DNA of 64,000 nucleotides, taken from Arthrobacter sp. H35-D1 (GTDB lineage Bacteria > Actinomycetota > Actinomycetes > Actinomycetales > Micrococcaceae). Location: NCBI RefSeq assembly GCF_030063185.1, contig NZ_JASISP010000008.1, positions 79,647 to 143,646 on the forward strand, in the 5' to 3' direction. Positions 19,205 through 28,118 of this stretch are shown here, in pieces (within the stretch, counting starts at the first letter, position 1; every line of letters starts with the position of its first letter). The translations under genes were made by a program, and so were the position numbers. Under the pieces are notes generated by a model. It saw only the letters and a list, made by a program, of their open reading frames with translations, did no database searches and was not told the DNA's origin.

Positions 19205-20302
19205 ATGGATCAGTTTGAACGCCTAGGCCAATTGCCACTCCGCGACGACCTGCGCGGACAGCACCCCTACGGTGCACCCATGCTCGATGTCCCCGTGCTC
19301 CTGAACGTCAATGAAAACACCTTCGGCGTTCCTGCCGACGCAAAGGAAGCCATCCTGGACGCCGTGGCCGCCGTACTCGAGGGCCTCAACCGCTACCCGG
19401 ACCGTGAATTCGTTGTTCTGCGTCAAGAACTCGCTTCGTATCTGGGCCACGGCCTCGACGCAGGCAACCTGTGGGCGGGCAATGGGTCCAATGAGGTGCT
19501 CCAGCAGCTTCTGCAGGCTTTTGGCGGACCGGGACGGACTGCCATGGGTTTCCCTCCCACGTACTCCATGTACCCGTTGCTCGCCAGTGGCACGGGAACC
19601 GGCTATCTCGAGGGCGTGCGCGCTGCCGATTACAGCCTGAGCGCGGAGTCGGCGGCCGAGCAAGTTCGCCTGCACGCCCCGAACATTGTCTTTCTGTGCT
19701 CACCCAACAACCCCACCGGGACAGCTCTGGGCCTGGACGTGGTGAAGGCGGTGTACGAAGCAGGCGAGGCATCACAGGCCATCGTTATTGTCGATGAGGC
19801 GTATGCGGAATTCGCCCACACCGGCACGGCCAGCGCACTCAGCCTGCTTCAGGGGCGACCGCGCCTTGTGGTCTCGCGCACCATGAGCAAGGCCTTCGCC
19901 CTCGCCGGGGCACGCCTCGGGTACCTGGCCGCCGCGCCGGAAGTCGCCGACGCGTTGCGCCTGGTCAGGTTGCCTTACCACCTCTCGGCCATCACCCAGG
20001 CAACGGCGGTTGCCGCCCTGCGCAACTCCGCGTCACTGCTGGCCAACGTTGAACAGATCAAGATCCAACGGGATCGAATAGTTCGCGGGCTGAAGGAAAT
20101 GGGTCTCACCCCGGCTCCCTCGGATTCGAACTTTGTCTTCTTTGGCGGCTTGGACAACCCCGCGGAAGTCTGGGCAGCCTTGCTGGCCCAAGGCGTGTTG
20201 ATCCGCGATGTGGGAATTTCCGGACACCTGCGCGTCACCGCCGGCACGGAAGCTGAAACCAGTGCGTTCCTCACCGGATTGCGCACCATCCTGGCCGGAT
20301 AG
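19205..20302 (+). CDS. hisC: Histidinol-phosphate aminotransferase
   Basis: PLP enzyme of 365 residues that converts imidazole acetol phosphate to histidinol phosphate. Visible landmarks are LWAGNGSNEVLQQLL (cofactor phosphate region), CSPNNPTGTALG, VDEAYAEF and the Schiff-base lysine, residue 229, in RTMSKAFALAGARLGY. Followed after 173 bases by hisB; hisD, which often precedes hisC, is not in this window. Confidence 0.94.
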   Translation: MDQFERLGQLPLRDDLRGQHPYGAPMLDVPVLLNVNENTFGVPADAKEAILDAVAAVLEGLNRYPDREFVVLRQELASYLGHGLDAGNLWAGNGSNEVLQQLLQAFGGPGRTAMGFPPTYSMYPLLASGTGTGYLEGVRAADYSLSAESAAEQVRLHAPNIVFLCSPNNPTGTALGLDVVKAVYEAGEASQAIVIVDEAYAEFAHTGTASALSLLQGRPRLVVSRTMSKAFALAGARLGYLAAAPEVADALRLVRLPYHLSAITQATAVAALRNSASLLANVEQIKIQRDRIVRGLKEMGLTPAPSDSNFVFFGGLDNPAEVWAALLAQGVLIRDVGISGHLRVTAGTEAETSAFLTGLRTILAG

Positions 20303-20383
20303 GCGGCAGCGGGCCTACGCCGTCGACCGTCCCGGACATGGAGCCGGGAGCGGACTGTTTGGGCAATAGCACCGCTCTTCTTC

Positions 20384-20389
20384 TAAACT
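20384..20389 (+). promoter_or_regulatory. Probable -10 element of the hisB operon
   Basis: TAAACT lies 86 bases before hisB. The leader contains a small hairpin (CCCTGC/GCAGGG near 20430-20445), but I see no histidine-rich leader peptide. Confidence 0.35.
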
Positions 20390-20475
20390 GGTGTTATTCA
20401 CAAGGATCGTTCGTGCGCCCCACTGCGCCCTGCACACGGCAGGGGCACAAGTGCACTTAGCAAAGGACAGCTGCA

Positions 20476-21096
20476 ATGACTGAGATCACGCCCGGCCAAG
20501 GACGTACAGCCCGTTTGGAGCGGGCAACGAGCGAGTCGAGCGTCATGGTTGAAATCAACCTCGACGGGACAGGGGTGTCGAACATTGACACGTCCGTGCC
20601 GTTTTATGACCACATGCTGACAGCGCTGTCCAAGCACTCCTTGATCGACATGACCATCAAGGCCACCGGCGACACCCACATCGATGCCCACCACACAGTG
20701 GAGGATGTTGCCATTTCGCTCGGCGAAGTCCTAAAGGTGGCGCTGGGCAACAAGGCAGGCATCCGCCGCTTTGGCGAGGCCAGCGTCCCGTTGGACGAAG
20801 CGCTGGCAAATGCCGTGGTCGACGTCTCGGGTCGCCCGTACCTTGTCCACGGTGGAGAGCCGGCAGGGCAGGAATACCACCTGATCGGCGGCCACTTCAC
20901 GGGCTCGCTGACCCGGCACGTTTTTGAAGCCATCACTCTTCACGCACAGATCTGCCTGCACATGAGAGTCCTTGCCGGCCGGGACCCGCACCACATCGTC
21001 GAAGCGCAGTTCAAGGCGTTTGCCCGTGCCCTGCGCTCAGCCGTTGAAGCCGATCCCCGCGTCACAGGAATTCCTTCCACGAAGGGCCTTTTGTGA
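20476..21096 (+). CDS. hisB: Imidazoleglycerol-phosphate dehydratase
   Basis: Monofunctional HisB of 206 residues; it dehydrates imidazole glycerol phosphate to imidazole acetol phosphate, the substrate of HisC. The metal-binding motif DAHHTVED and its repeat-related [11 protein letters not shown] are both present, as is [16 protein letters not shown] precedes the ATG. Its stop overlaps the hisH start by four bases. Confidence 0.96.
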   Translation: MTEITPGQGRTARLERATSESSVMVEINLDGTGVSNIDTSVPFYDHMLTALSKHSLIDMTIKATGDTHIDAHHTVEDVAISLGEVLKVALGNKAGIRRFGEASVPLDEALANAVVDVSGRPYLVHGGEPAGQEYHLIGGHFTGSLTRHVFEAITLHAQICLHMRVLAGRDPHHIVEAQFKAFARALRSAVEADPRVTGIPSTKGLL

Positions 21097-21770
21097 GCTC
21101 TGCAGGACTCGATTCAACAACCACAAAACCCACTGTGACAGTTCTGGACTACGGTTCGGGGAACGTGCGCTCGGCAGTGCGCGCCCTCGAACGTGCCGGC
21201 GCCACCGTGACGCTGAGTGCCAAGAGCGATGACGTGCTCAACGCCGACGGACTGGTTGTTCCCGGCGTCGGTGCCTTCGGCTCCGTCATGGCCGAGTTGA
21301 AAAGCGTCGATGCCCTGCGCATGATCGGCCGAAGGGTGGCCGGCGGTCGCGCCGTGCTGGGGATTTGCGTGGGGATGCAGGTCCTGTTCGACGCCGGTGT
21401 TGAACACGGCATTGAAGAAGAGGGCATGGGGGAGTGGCCGGGCACAGTGGAACTGCTGCCTGCCGACGTCGTCCCCCACATGGGCTGGAACACTGTCAGG
21501 CCGGCAGAAGGTTCCATGCTGTTTGAAGGCATCGAAGACGAGCGCTTCTATTTTGTGCACTCTTATGGCGTGCAGGCCTGGGACTTTGAAGTGCTCCAGC
21601 CGAAAATGCGCCCCCCGCTTGTCACGTGGTCCGAGCACGGTGCTCCCTTCATTGCGGCCGTTGAAAACGGACCCTTGTGTGCAACACAGTTCCATCCGGA
21701 AAAATCCGGCGACGCCGGCGCTCGGCTCCTGCGCAACTGGGTGCAGTCGCTGTCCAAAGGGGCACACTGA
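21093..21770 (+). CDS. hisH: Imidazole glycerol phosphate synthase subunit HisH
   Basis: Glutamine amidotransferase subunit that passes ammonia to HisF. Length 225 residues. The nucleophilic cysteine is in [10 protein letters not shown] and the His-Glu pair in [11 protein letters not shown] start at 21093 (GTGA overlap with hisB). hisF is not in this window, so it must lie elsewhere. The next small gene starts on its last base. Confidence 0.95.
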   Translation: MSSAGLDSTTTKPTVTVLDYGSGNVRSAVRALERAGATVTLSAKSDDVLNADGLVVPGVGAFGSVMAELKSVDALRMIGRRVAGGRAVLGICVGMQVLFDAGVEHGIEEEGMGEWPGTVELLPADVVPHMGWNTVRPAEGSMLFEGIEDERFYFVHSYGVQAWDFEVLQPKMRPPLVTWSEHGAPFIAAVENGPLCATQFHPEKSGDAGARLLRNWVQSLSKGAH

Positions 21771-21919
21771 TGTGGTCGCTGCTGCTGATGGGTTTGGCCG
21801 GTCTGCTGATTGGCGGCGCCTACACGTTTTACCAGCAGAAGACAGCCCGCTGGATACCCGTTAGTTTTGCTTTTCTCGCCGCCATGGCGCTGATTGCAGC
21901 ATTTCTTTTCACCCAATAG
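21770..21919 (+). CDS. Small membrane protein in the histidine operon
   Basis: A 49-residue protein of two hydrophobic helices (SLLLMGLAGLLIGGAYTFY and SFAFLAAMALIAAFLF) joined by a short polar loop with QQKTAR. Its ATG overlaps the hisH stop (TGATG), so it is translationally coupled. I do not recognise a function. It could be overlooked because of its size; the coupling and the strong two-helix pattern support it being real. Confidence 0.65.
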   Translation: MWSLLLMGLAGLLIGGAYTFYQQKTARWIPVSFAFLAAMALIAAFLFTQ

Positions 21920-22051
21920 CAGTACCGCAATGACAGGGTCGCTGTGGCAAGACCGCAGTGGCACGATGCACCAACACCGCCCCGAGTGGCCGACGCCCGG
22001 TCGCTCCCAATCCGAGCACCAACCCCCGGTGCCAAAAACGTTGAGGATCCC

Positions 22052-22786
22052 ATGACCACCCCCATTTTGGAATTGTTGCCCGCCGTGGACGTAGCGGACG
22101 GCCAAGCGGTGCGCCTGGTGCAGGGCGAGGCAGGCTCGGAGACCGGGTACGGTTCACCCCTGGACGCTGCCCTGAACTGGCAAAACAACGGTGCCGAATG
22201 GGTTCATCTTGTTGACCTTGATGCAGCTTTTGGCCGCGGTTCCAACGTTGAGTTGCTGCGGGAAATGGTCGCGGCCCTGAGCGTCAAGGTTGAACTCTCC
22301 GGCGGCATCCGTGACGATGCCTCCCTTGAAGGCGCCCTCGAGCTCGGGGTTGGTCGCGTGAATCTGGGCACGGCGGCGTTGGAAAATCCGGATTGGACCG
22401 CCAAGGTCATCGAGCGCTTCGGGGACAAGATCGCCGTGGGCCTCGATGTGCGCGGCACCACGCTGGCCGGCCGCGGTTGGACGAAGGAAGGCGGGGACAT
22501 TTGGGAAGTCCTGACCCGTCTCGAAGACGCAGGCTGCGCACGGTACGTGGTCACCGACGTCACGAAGGATGGCACCCTGCGCGGTCCCAACGTGGAACTG
22601 TTGCGTGAAATGTGCTCGCGCACCGCAAAGCCTGTCGTTGCCTCGGGCGGTATCTCAAGCCTCGAGGACCTGCGCGTGCTGCGTGAATTGGTGGGCGAGG
22701 GCGTTGAAGGTGCCATCATCGGCAAGGCACTCTACTCCGGCCAGTTCACCCTGCCGCAAGCCCTCGACGTCGCAGGCCGCCGCTAA
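22052..22786 (+). CDS. priA: Phosphoribosyl isomerase A (HisA/PriA)
   Basis: TIM-barrel isomerase of 244 residues acting on ProFAR in histidine synthesis. In actinobacteria this protein (PriA) usually also isomerises phosphoribosyl anthranilate for tryptophan. The N-terminal catalytic aspartate is in [13 protein letters not shown] and the second in [17 protein letters not shown] at 22052 with GAGG upstream; the frame is open further upstream without a good start. The double function is inferred from the lineage, not visible in the sequence. Confidence 0.93.
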   Translation: MTTPILELLPAVDVADGQAVRLVQGEAGSETGYGSPLDAALNWQNNGAEWVHLVDLDAAFGRGSNVELLREMVAALSVKVELSGGIRDDASLEGALELGVGRVNLGTAALENPDWTAKVIERFGDKIAVGLDVRGTTLAGRGWTKEGGDIWEVLTRLEDAGCARYVVTDVTKDGTLRGPNVELLREMCSRTAKPVVASGGISSLEDLRVLRELVGEGVEGAIIGKALYSGQFTLPQALDVAGRR

Positions 22787-22789
22787 CTC

Positions 22790-23710
22790 ATGGTCAAGAA
22801 GCCCGCCTCCGAAAGCCCCGGGGCAGAGCTGCCCGAAAAACAGCTGCCCGGTCACATCGCCGCGGCACTGGCAGGCGCCGGCGGAAGCGCCGATTCAGCA
22901 GGGCAGCCCTGGGCCGGACGGGACCTTCCGGCGCAGGAGAAATACCACAACTTTGACACGGACGACGGCGCCATGGATGCGGACTTCGCCGCCGCAGTGG
23001 CGGACCTCGCCGCAGGGGACGGCACGGAAGCGCAGGTTGTGGCGGCCCTCGCCAAGGCCCGCGTTTTCATTCCCATCGTGGCCCAAGTAGCCGAGACCAC
23101 AGTGGGGGAGAACGGGCTGGTCTCCGACAAGGAATCGGACATGGCCCTTGTGACCCTCCAGGGACCGGACGGCCGCACGGCACTGCCGGCCTTTTCCCAT
23201 GCCGAGGCCTTGGCCCGGTGGCATCCGGAAGCGCGGCCGGTGGCCGTCTACGCCGCCCGGGCAGCATTGTCGGCAGTGGCGGAGGAAGCACAGTTGCTGG
23301 TGCTTGATCCTGGTTCGCAACGGCCCTTTGTTGTGCGCAGGCCGGCCATGTGGGCCCTGGCCCAACAGCACCAGTGGCTGCCGAGTTATGCCGATCCGGC
23401 AGTTGTGTCCGTGCTGGAAGCGTCGCTGGCAGCGTTGAATAATCCAAGCGTCGTTGGCATTTCAGCTAGTGCCGGTGTCGGCGTGAAATCCCAATGGGAC
23501 ACAGGTTCCACCGCTTCGGGTCGGATGGTTCAAGGCGGCGGCAGCGGTCCGGAACTGTGCGTCACCTTGACCCTGCTGCCAGGGCTTGACCAGCCATCGA
23601 TAAATGGCATGCTGTCCTTGTTGCAGGATTTCTGGGCCGGGAGTGAAGTCTTTGCCCAAGCAGTGGATTCTGTCCAGATTCGACTGCGACACCCAACCCC
23701 ACACAGCTAA
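22790..23710 (+). CDS. SseB family protein
   Basis: Protein of 306 residues with the SseB domain in its middle and C-terminal parts (ALAKARVFIPIVAQV, then LPAFSHAEALARWHPEARPV). Function is not established; SseB proteins were first linked to serine sensitivity in E. coli. The first ~80 residues are low-complexity and probably disordered. It starts 3 bases after priA and is likely cotranscribed; an SseB gene next to hisA is frequent in related bacteria. Confidence 0.8.
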   Translation: MVKKPASESPGAELPEKQLPGHIAAALAGAGGSADSAGQPWAGRDLPAQEKYHNFDTDDGAMDADFAAAVADLAAGDGTEAQVVAALAKARVFIPIVAQVAETTVGENGLVSDKESDMALVTLQGPDGRTALPAFSHAEALARWHPEARPVAVYAARAALSAVAEEAQLLVLDPGSQRPFVVRRPAMWALAQQHQWLPSYADPAVVSVLEASLAALNNPSVVGISASAGVGVKSQWDTGSTASGRMVQGGGSGPELCVTLTLLPGLDQPSINGMLSLLQDFWAGSEVFAQAVDSVQIRLRHPTPHS

Positions 23711-23762
23711 TTCATCGCCACGTTGTCCTTGTGATGGATCACAGGAGAGAGTAGTCCCCAAC

Positions 23763-25088
23763 GTGAATTTTGCAGCCTACCGCGAAATACTCGCGGTTGG
23801 AGCGGTGCGCAACTTGCTGGTTGTCGCCATGCTTGCCCGCGTTCCCCATGCAGCAGCCGGAGTATTGCTGACCCTGCACGTGGTTGAGACCATGGATTTG
23901 GGCTACGCGGCGGCAGGCATCGTCGCTGCCGCCATCACCATCGGCATGGCCTTCGGCGCGCCGTGGCGCGGCCGGCTGGTGGACATATACGGTTTGCGCC
24001 GGGCTCTGGCGCCCTCGGTGATTGCTGAAGTGGTTGTCTGGAGCACTGCACCTTTCCTGAATTTCCAGCTACTGATTGTCGCGGCATTCATTGGTGGTCT
24101 TTTTGCCGTGCCCATTTTCTCTGTGGTCCGTCAGGCGCTGGGAGTCATGGTTCCCCCTGAACAACGCCGCACCGCCTATGCCCTGGATTCCATGGGCGGG
24201 GAAATCACGTTCATGATTGGTCCGGCCACCGGCGTTGTGCTGGCGACCAGCACGCATACGGTGGCCGGCCTGATCATCATCGGCGTCACTGCTTCCATGG
24301 CCGGAGTGTTCTTGATGTGGTTGAACCCGCCCACACGGACAGGTCAGAAGGGTTCTTTCGTGGCTGTTGGTGCGCCGGAGATCCAGCCCGCCGACCCAGT
24401 TGAAGACCAAGAAGCACCGGATTTTCAAGGCCGCAACGTGCTTGCCCGCTTTTGGGCCCTGCAGCGGCACAATCTACGCTGGATCAACCTTGCCATCTTG
24501 GCCATTTTGGGCACTTCACTTGGCGCAGGCCTGGTTCTGGCCGGCACCAACGTTGGCATGGTCGCCACCATGCGCCACAACGACAGGGTGGGCGACCTTG
24601 GCATAGTGTTCTTTTTCTGGTGTGGTGCCTCGATTGTTGGCGGCATCATCTACGGGGCGTTGAAGCGCTCGATCAATCCCTTGTGGCTCCTTGGTGCCAT
24701 GGCCGTGCTGATCATTCCCATGGGTTTTGCCACCAATGCGTGGACCCTTGGGCTGCTGTGCATCCTGCCGGGACTGGTGTGCGCTCCGCTGCTGACTTCG
24801 AGCGCCGAACACATTGCGGACATGGTGAGCGAACGACGCCGCGGCGAGGCCATGGGGTGGTACGGGTCTTCCCTGACGCTTGGCAGTGCCTTGGGAGCGC
24901 CCTTCGCCGGGGCGGTGATCGACGGCATCGGCTCATGGGCCGGCTTCGCCATTGTGGGTGCGATCTGCACTGTCCTGGCAGCCATCGGACTGATTGCCAT
25001 GCGTTCCTGGCAACGAGGCGTCGCCGCTGGTCGGTTGGAGGTCGACGAAGAACTCAACGGCCTGGCGGCGGAACCTGAGCTGGTGTGA
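23763..25088 (+). CDS. MFS transporter
   Basis: Major facilitator protein of 441 residues with about 12 membrane helices in two halves, joined by a hydrophilic loop around residues 200-235. The loop between helices 2 and 3 contains PWRGRLVDIYGLRRAL, a version of the MFS signature. Substrate unknown; efflux is the usual role for such a lone carrier. GTG at 23763, with AGGAGA 14 bases upstream; this spacing is rather long, so the start is less certain. Confidence 0.82.
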   Translation: MNFAAYREILAVGAVRNLLVVAMLARVPHAAAGVLLTLHVVETMDLGYAAAGIVAAAITIGMAFGAPWRGRLVDIYGLRRALAPSVIAEVVVWSTAPFLNFQLLIVAAFIGGLFAVPIFSVVRQALGVMVPPEQRRTAYALDSMGGEITFMIGPATGVVLATSTHTVAGLIIIGVTASMAGVFLMWLNPPTRTGQKGSFVAVGAPEIQPADPVEDQEAPDFQGRNVLARFWALQRHNLRWINLAILAILGTSLGAGLVLAGTNVGMVATMRHNDRVGDLGIVFFFWCGASIVGGIIYGALKRSINPLWLLGAMAVLIIPMGFATNAWTLGLLCILPGLVCAPLLTSSAEHIADMVSERRRGEAMGWYGSSLTLGSALGAPFAGAVIDGIGSWAGFAIVGAICTVLAAIGLIAMRSWQRGVAAGRLEVDEELNGLAAEPELV

Positions 25089-25137
25089 GAAGGCACTGAG
25101 GCCGCCCGACACCGTCTGGCCGGGGGCCACGCAGCAA

Positions 25138-25203
25138 AAATGCCGTCCTTTGACGGAAATGCCATGGAACAAACTGTGGCATTTCCGTCAAAGGACGGCA
25201 TTT
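25138..25203. terminator. Perfect 27-bp inverted repeat, probable terminator
   Basis: Arms 25138-25164 and 25177-25203 are exact complements with a 12-base loop. The stem starts with A-run and ends with T-run, so it could stop the MFS transcript and also transcription from the other side. A terminator with a perfect stem of this length is unusual. It is the first part of the gene-free stretch 25089-25421. Confidence 0.7.
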
Positions 25204-25229
25204 CTGGTGAAAGCGACCACTGCGATTTG

Positions 25230-25425
25230 CCTGGGCCCACAATCCCGAGGGGCCCCAAGGGGGTACGCGCCAGCGGTTCTTGCGGGTCGCCTGGGCCCAC
25301 AATCCCGAGGGGCCCCAAGGGGGTTCGCGCCAGCGGTTCTGGCGGGTCGCCTGGGCCCACAATCCCGAGGGGCCCCAAGGGGGGTACGCGCCAGCGGACC
25401 CCCTTGGGGAGGGATTGGGGATTAG
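25230..25425 (+). repeat. Three copies of a 60-bp tandem repeat
   Basis: Copies begin at 25230, 25290 and 25350, each starting CCTGGGCCCACAATCCCGAG and continuing with GGGCCCCAAGGGGG and CGCGCCAGCGG. The last copy runs on into CCCTTGGGGAGGGATTGGGG. Related copies in the other orientation are at 41791-41818 and 63411-63550. No coding function is seen. Confidence 0.85.
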
Positions 25426-25829
25426 TTGACGGCGCCGGTGAACTTCTCGCCGGGGCCTTGGCCGGGGGCGTCTGGATGTGAAGAGGCTTCGCGGAAGGCC
25501 AGCTGCAGGGCGCGCAGTCCGTCGCGCAACGGTCCGGCGTGCTGGCTGCCAATTTCCGGGGCTGCAGCCGTGATGAAACCGGCCAAGGCCGTGATGAGCT
25601 TGCGGGCTTCATCCAGATCTTTGAGCTCCTCGGCATTGTCACCCTCGGCCAGCCCGCACTTGACCGCTGCTGCGCTCATGAGGTGAACGGCCGCCGTCGT
25701 AATGACTTCCACGGCCGGAACTTCGGCGATGTCACGCATGACAGAGGCTGCATGTGCGTCGCTCATGGCCTCTTCCGGGGAGGCCTGAAAGGTGTTGCGG
25801 GGGTCCGAATTATTATCTGAGCTACTCAT
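25422..25829 (-). CDS. DUF1844 family protein
   Basis: Protein of 135 residues. The core (AVEVITTAAVHLMSAAAVKCGL, then DLDEARKLITALAGFI) matches DUF1844, small helical proteins of unknown function widespread in actinobacteria. The start at 25829 (MSSSDNNSDP) is preferred over an in-frame ATG 24 bases upstream. It is transcribed away from infC, with which it shares the intergenic region. The 60-bp repeats reach its 3' end. Confidence 0.8.
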   Translation of the reverse strand: MSSSDNNSDPRNTFQASPEEAMSDAHAASVMRDIAEVPAVEVITTAAVHLMSAAAVKCGLAEGDNAEELKDLDEARKLITALAGFITAAAPEIGSQHAGPLRDGLRALQLAFREASSHPDAPGQGPGEKFTGAVN

Positions 25830-26006
25830 ACTGCTAAGCTTGTCACAGACCACCTCGATGCTGTTATTTATCAGCGCCTGAAAAGATGAAAATCAACAGG
25901 CTGCAAGAGATGCAGCAGCGAGTTTGCAAGCGGAGTCCTCTCCCACCTTTCGACCCTTCATGGCGTTGTCTGGTTCAGGTCGGTGCCTACTCCCTAGGGG
26001 TGGACA

Positions 26007-26080
26007 GGTCCCTCGTCTGGGACCCTGCGCCGATCCATTCGAGGCCTCCACTGCATCAGCAGATTGGAGGCCTTCTTCGT
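26007..26080 (+). promoter_or_regulatory. Structured leader and attenuator-like hairpin upstream of infC
   Basis: A hairpin GGTCCC/GGGACC (26007-26012, 26019-26024) is followed by a 9-bp perfect stem AGGCCTCCA/TGGAGGCCT (26042-26050, 26065-26073) ending in TTCTTCGTT. The second looks like an intrinsic terminator placed 50 bases before infC, so attenuation of the infC-rpmI-rplT operon is plausible. I cannot assign it to a named RNA family. Confidence 0.5.
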
Positions 26081-26123
26081 TGCTGATGGTATTCACCTTT
26101 TTCTTAGGCAACAGGAGCAACAG

Positions 26124-27260
26124 ATTAGCGAGCCACGCATCAATGATCGAATCCGCGTCCCCGAGGTGCGGCTGGTTGGGCCAGCAGGCGAACAAGTAGG
26201 AATCGTCCGCATTGAGGATGCCCTTCGTTTAGCAGCTGAGTCCGACTTGGATCTGGTTGAGGTAGCGCCGACGGCCAAGCCGCCGGTCTGCAAACTGATG
26301 GACTTCGGCAAGTACAAGTACGAAGCCGCAGTCAAGGCTCGTGAAGCCCGTAAGAACCAGACCAACACCGTCTTGAAGGAAGTCCGCTTCCGCCTCAAGA
26401 TCGACAAGCACGACTACGAGACCAAGCGCGGGCATGCCCTGCGTTTCCTCGGATCCGGTGACAAGGTCAAGGCCATGATCCAGTTCCGTGGACGTGAGCA
26501 GCAGCGCCCGGAAATGGGAATCCGTCTCCTGCAGAAGTTCGCTGCAGATGTGGCCGAAGTTGGCGTCATCGAGTCGAGCCCCCGCATTGACGGTCGCAAC
26601 ATGGTCATGGTTATTGGTCCCTTGAAGAACAAGGCTGAAGCCAAGGCCGAGGCCCGCCGCAACCAGCAACGCGCAGAGGCCAAGGCCGAAAACGATGCAG
26701 TTGCCAATGGCACGGCCCGCGTTGACGTGGACCGCGACAACAAGGTGCCCATGACGCAGTCTCTCGCAGATCTGCTCCCTGACGGTTTGCACCTGACGGA
26801 CGGCGACAAGGCTCCCGCAACCGAGGCTGTCCAGGAGGCGCCCGCTCCGGTTGCCGAAGCAGCCCCGGAAGCGTCTGCGGCCGTGGACGCTCCTGAAGCC
26901 GCCGCTCCGGCAGCAGAGCCGGCTCCCGCCGTCGTGCCTGCCAAGGCTGAACCTGCCAAGGCTGAACCGGCCAAGGCTGAACCGGCCAAGGCCGCTGCAC
27001 CCAAGGCTGCCCCGGCGAAGGCTCCGGCACCGAAGGTGGCAGCTCCCAAGGCTGCAGCCAAGCCGGCTGTCGCACCCAAGCCCGTCGCTGCGCCGAAGCC
27101 TGTAACCGCGAAGCCCATCCCCATGCCGAAGCCCATGGCAAAGCCTGCAGCCGCAAGGCCTGCAAGCAAGCCCGCCGCCAAGGCAGCAGCAAAACCGGCC
27201 GCAACGCCCGCCTCCGCAAAGAGCGAGCCTGCGGCCGAAACCCCCAGCTCAGCTGAATAA
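26124..27260 (+). CDS. infC: Translation initiation factor IF-3
   Basis: Binds the 30S subunit and enforces correct start-codon choice. The first ~180 residues are a complete IF-3 ([19 protein letters not shown], then the linker and [14 protein letters not shown]). They are followed by a tail of about 190 residues rich in Ala, Pro and Lys with repeats of AKAEP and PKPVA. The most likely start is the ATT at 26124, with AGGAG 6 bases upstream and the family's usual first residues after it; no ATG or GTG has comparable support. AUU starts allow IF-3 to limit its own translation. Confidence 0.9.
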   Translation: MSEPRINDRIRVPEVRLVGPAGEQVGIVRIEDALRLAAESDLDLVEVAPTAKPPVCKLMDFGKYKYEAAVKAREARKNQTNTVLKEVRFRLKIDKHDYETKRGHALRFLGSGDKVKAMIQFRGREQQRPEMGIRLLQKFAADVAEVGVIESSPRIDGRNMVMVIGPLKNKAEAKAEARRNQQRAEAKAENDAVANGTARVDVDRDNKVPMTQSLADLLPDGLHLTDGDKAPATEAVQEAPAPVAEAAPEASAAVDAPEAAAPAAEPAPAVVPAKAEPAKAEPAKAEPAKAAAPKAAPAKAPAPKVAAPKAAAKPAVAPKPVAAPKPVTAKPIPMPKPMAKPAAARPASKPAAKAAAKPAATPASAKSEPAAETPSSAE

Positions 27261-27363
27261 GGTATTTCCTTTTCAGCGGTGAATACACCCACACAGTGAC
27301 CCAACTGGTCGCTGCAAGAGAACCACAGGCAGCGCCGGTGGATACGTAAGGAGACAGGTCCTC

Positions 27364-27558
27364 ATGCCTAAAATGAAGACACACAGTGGTGCGAAGAAGC
27401 GATTCAAGCTTACCGGTGCCGGTAAGCTTCGCCGCCAGCAGGCCAACCGCCGCCACTACTTGGAGCACAAGTCCTCCAGCTTGAAGCGCCGCCTGAAGGG
27501 TGACCTCTTGGTCGCCAAGGCAGATGTGCGCAACATCAAGAAGATGCTCGGCATCTAA
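27364..27558 (+). CDS. rpmI: 50S ribosomal protein bL35
   Basis: Basic ribosomal protein of 64 residues, starting [14 protein letters not shown] after the initiator and ending [13 protein letters not shown] at 27364 with AAGGAG upstream. Second gene of the infC operon. Confidence 0.97.
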   Translation: MPKMKTHSGAKKRFKLTGAGKLRRQQANRRHYLEHKSSSLKRRLKGDLLVAKADVRNIKKMLGI

Positions 27559-27667
27559 TTTCGCAAGTCAATCGGTGTGATTCCCACTTTCGGGATGATC
27601 GCCATTCCAAACAAAGCCTTCCCCGGCATGATTGGCTTGGGATCTTTAAACTTGAAGGAGTACGCAC

Positions 27668-28051
27668 GTGGCACGTGTGAAGAGGGCCGTAAACGCCCAC
27701 AAAAAGCGTCGGGTTGTTCTTGAGCGCGCAAAGGGTTACCGCGGACAGCGTTCACGCCTTTACCGCAAGGCCAAAGAGCAGCTGCTGCACTCGTTTGTGT
27801 ACAGCTACGGCGACCGCCGCAAGCGCAAGGGCGACTTCCGTCGCCTCTGGATCCAGCGCATCAACGCTGCATCACGCGCCAATGGCCTGACCTACAACCG
27901 CTTGATCCAGGGCCTGAAGGCCGCTGAGATCGAGGTTGACCGTCGCATGCTGGCCGACCTGGCCGTGAACGACGCCGGTGCCTTCGCCGCTCTGGTGAAG
28001 ATCGCCAAGGCTGCCCTGCCTGCTGACACGTCAGCCCCGGCCGCCAAGTAA
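27668..28051 (+). CDS. rplT: 50S ribosomal protein bL20
   Basis: RNA-binding ribosomal protein of 127 residues needed for early 50S assembly. [20 protein letters not shown] and [15 protein letters not shown] are characteristic. GTG at 27668 with AAGGAG about 8 bases upstream. Third gene of the infC operon. Confidence 0.97.
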   Translation: MARVKRAVNAHKKRRVVLERAKGYRGQRSRLYRKAKEQLLHSFVYSYGDRRKRKGDFRRLWIQRINAASRANGLTYNRLIQGLKAAEIEVDRRMLADLAVNDAGAFAALVKIAKAALPADTSAPAAK

Positions 28052-28065
28052 TTCCAGTTTTGCCT

Positions 28066-28087
28066 TCAGGAACGTATTGGTTCCTGA
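28066..28087 (+). terminator. Short hairpin after rplT
   Basis: Perfect 8-bp stem TCAGGAAC/GTTCCTGA with a 6-base loop. The T-tract is weak, so termination is only probable. Confidence 0.45.
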
Positions 28088-28105
28088 TTCCTGCGAGGTG
28101 ACTGC

Positions 28106-28111
28106 TACAGT
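28106..28111 (+). promoter_or_regulatory. Putative leaderless -10 hexamer of the SpoU methylase gene
   Basis: TACAGT ends 7 bases before the ATG at 28119. Confidence 0.4.
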
Positions 28112-28118
28112 CCTAAGC

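Noticed and set aside
20390..20475. Histidine attenuator before hisB
   Set aside because: A small hairpin exists, but there is no short ORF with a histidine run and no terminator-type stem.
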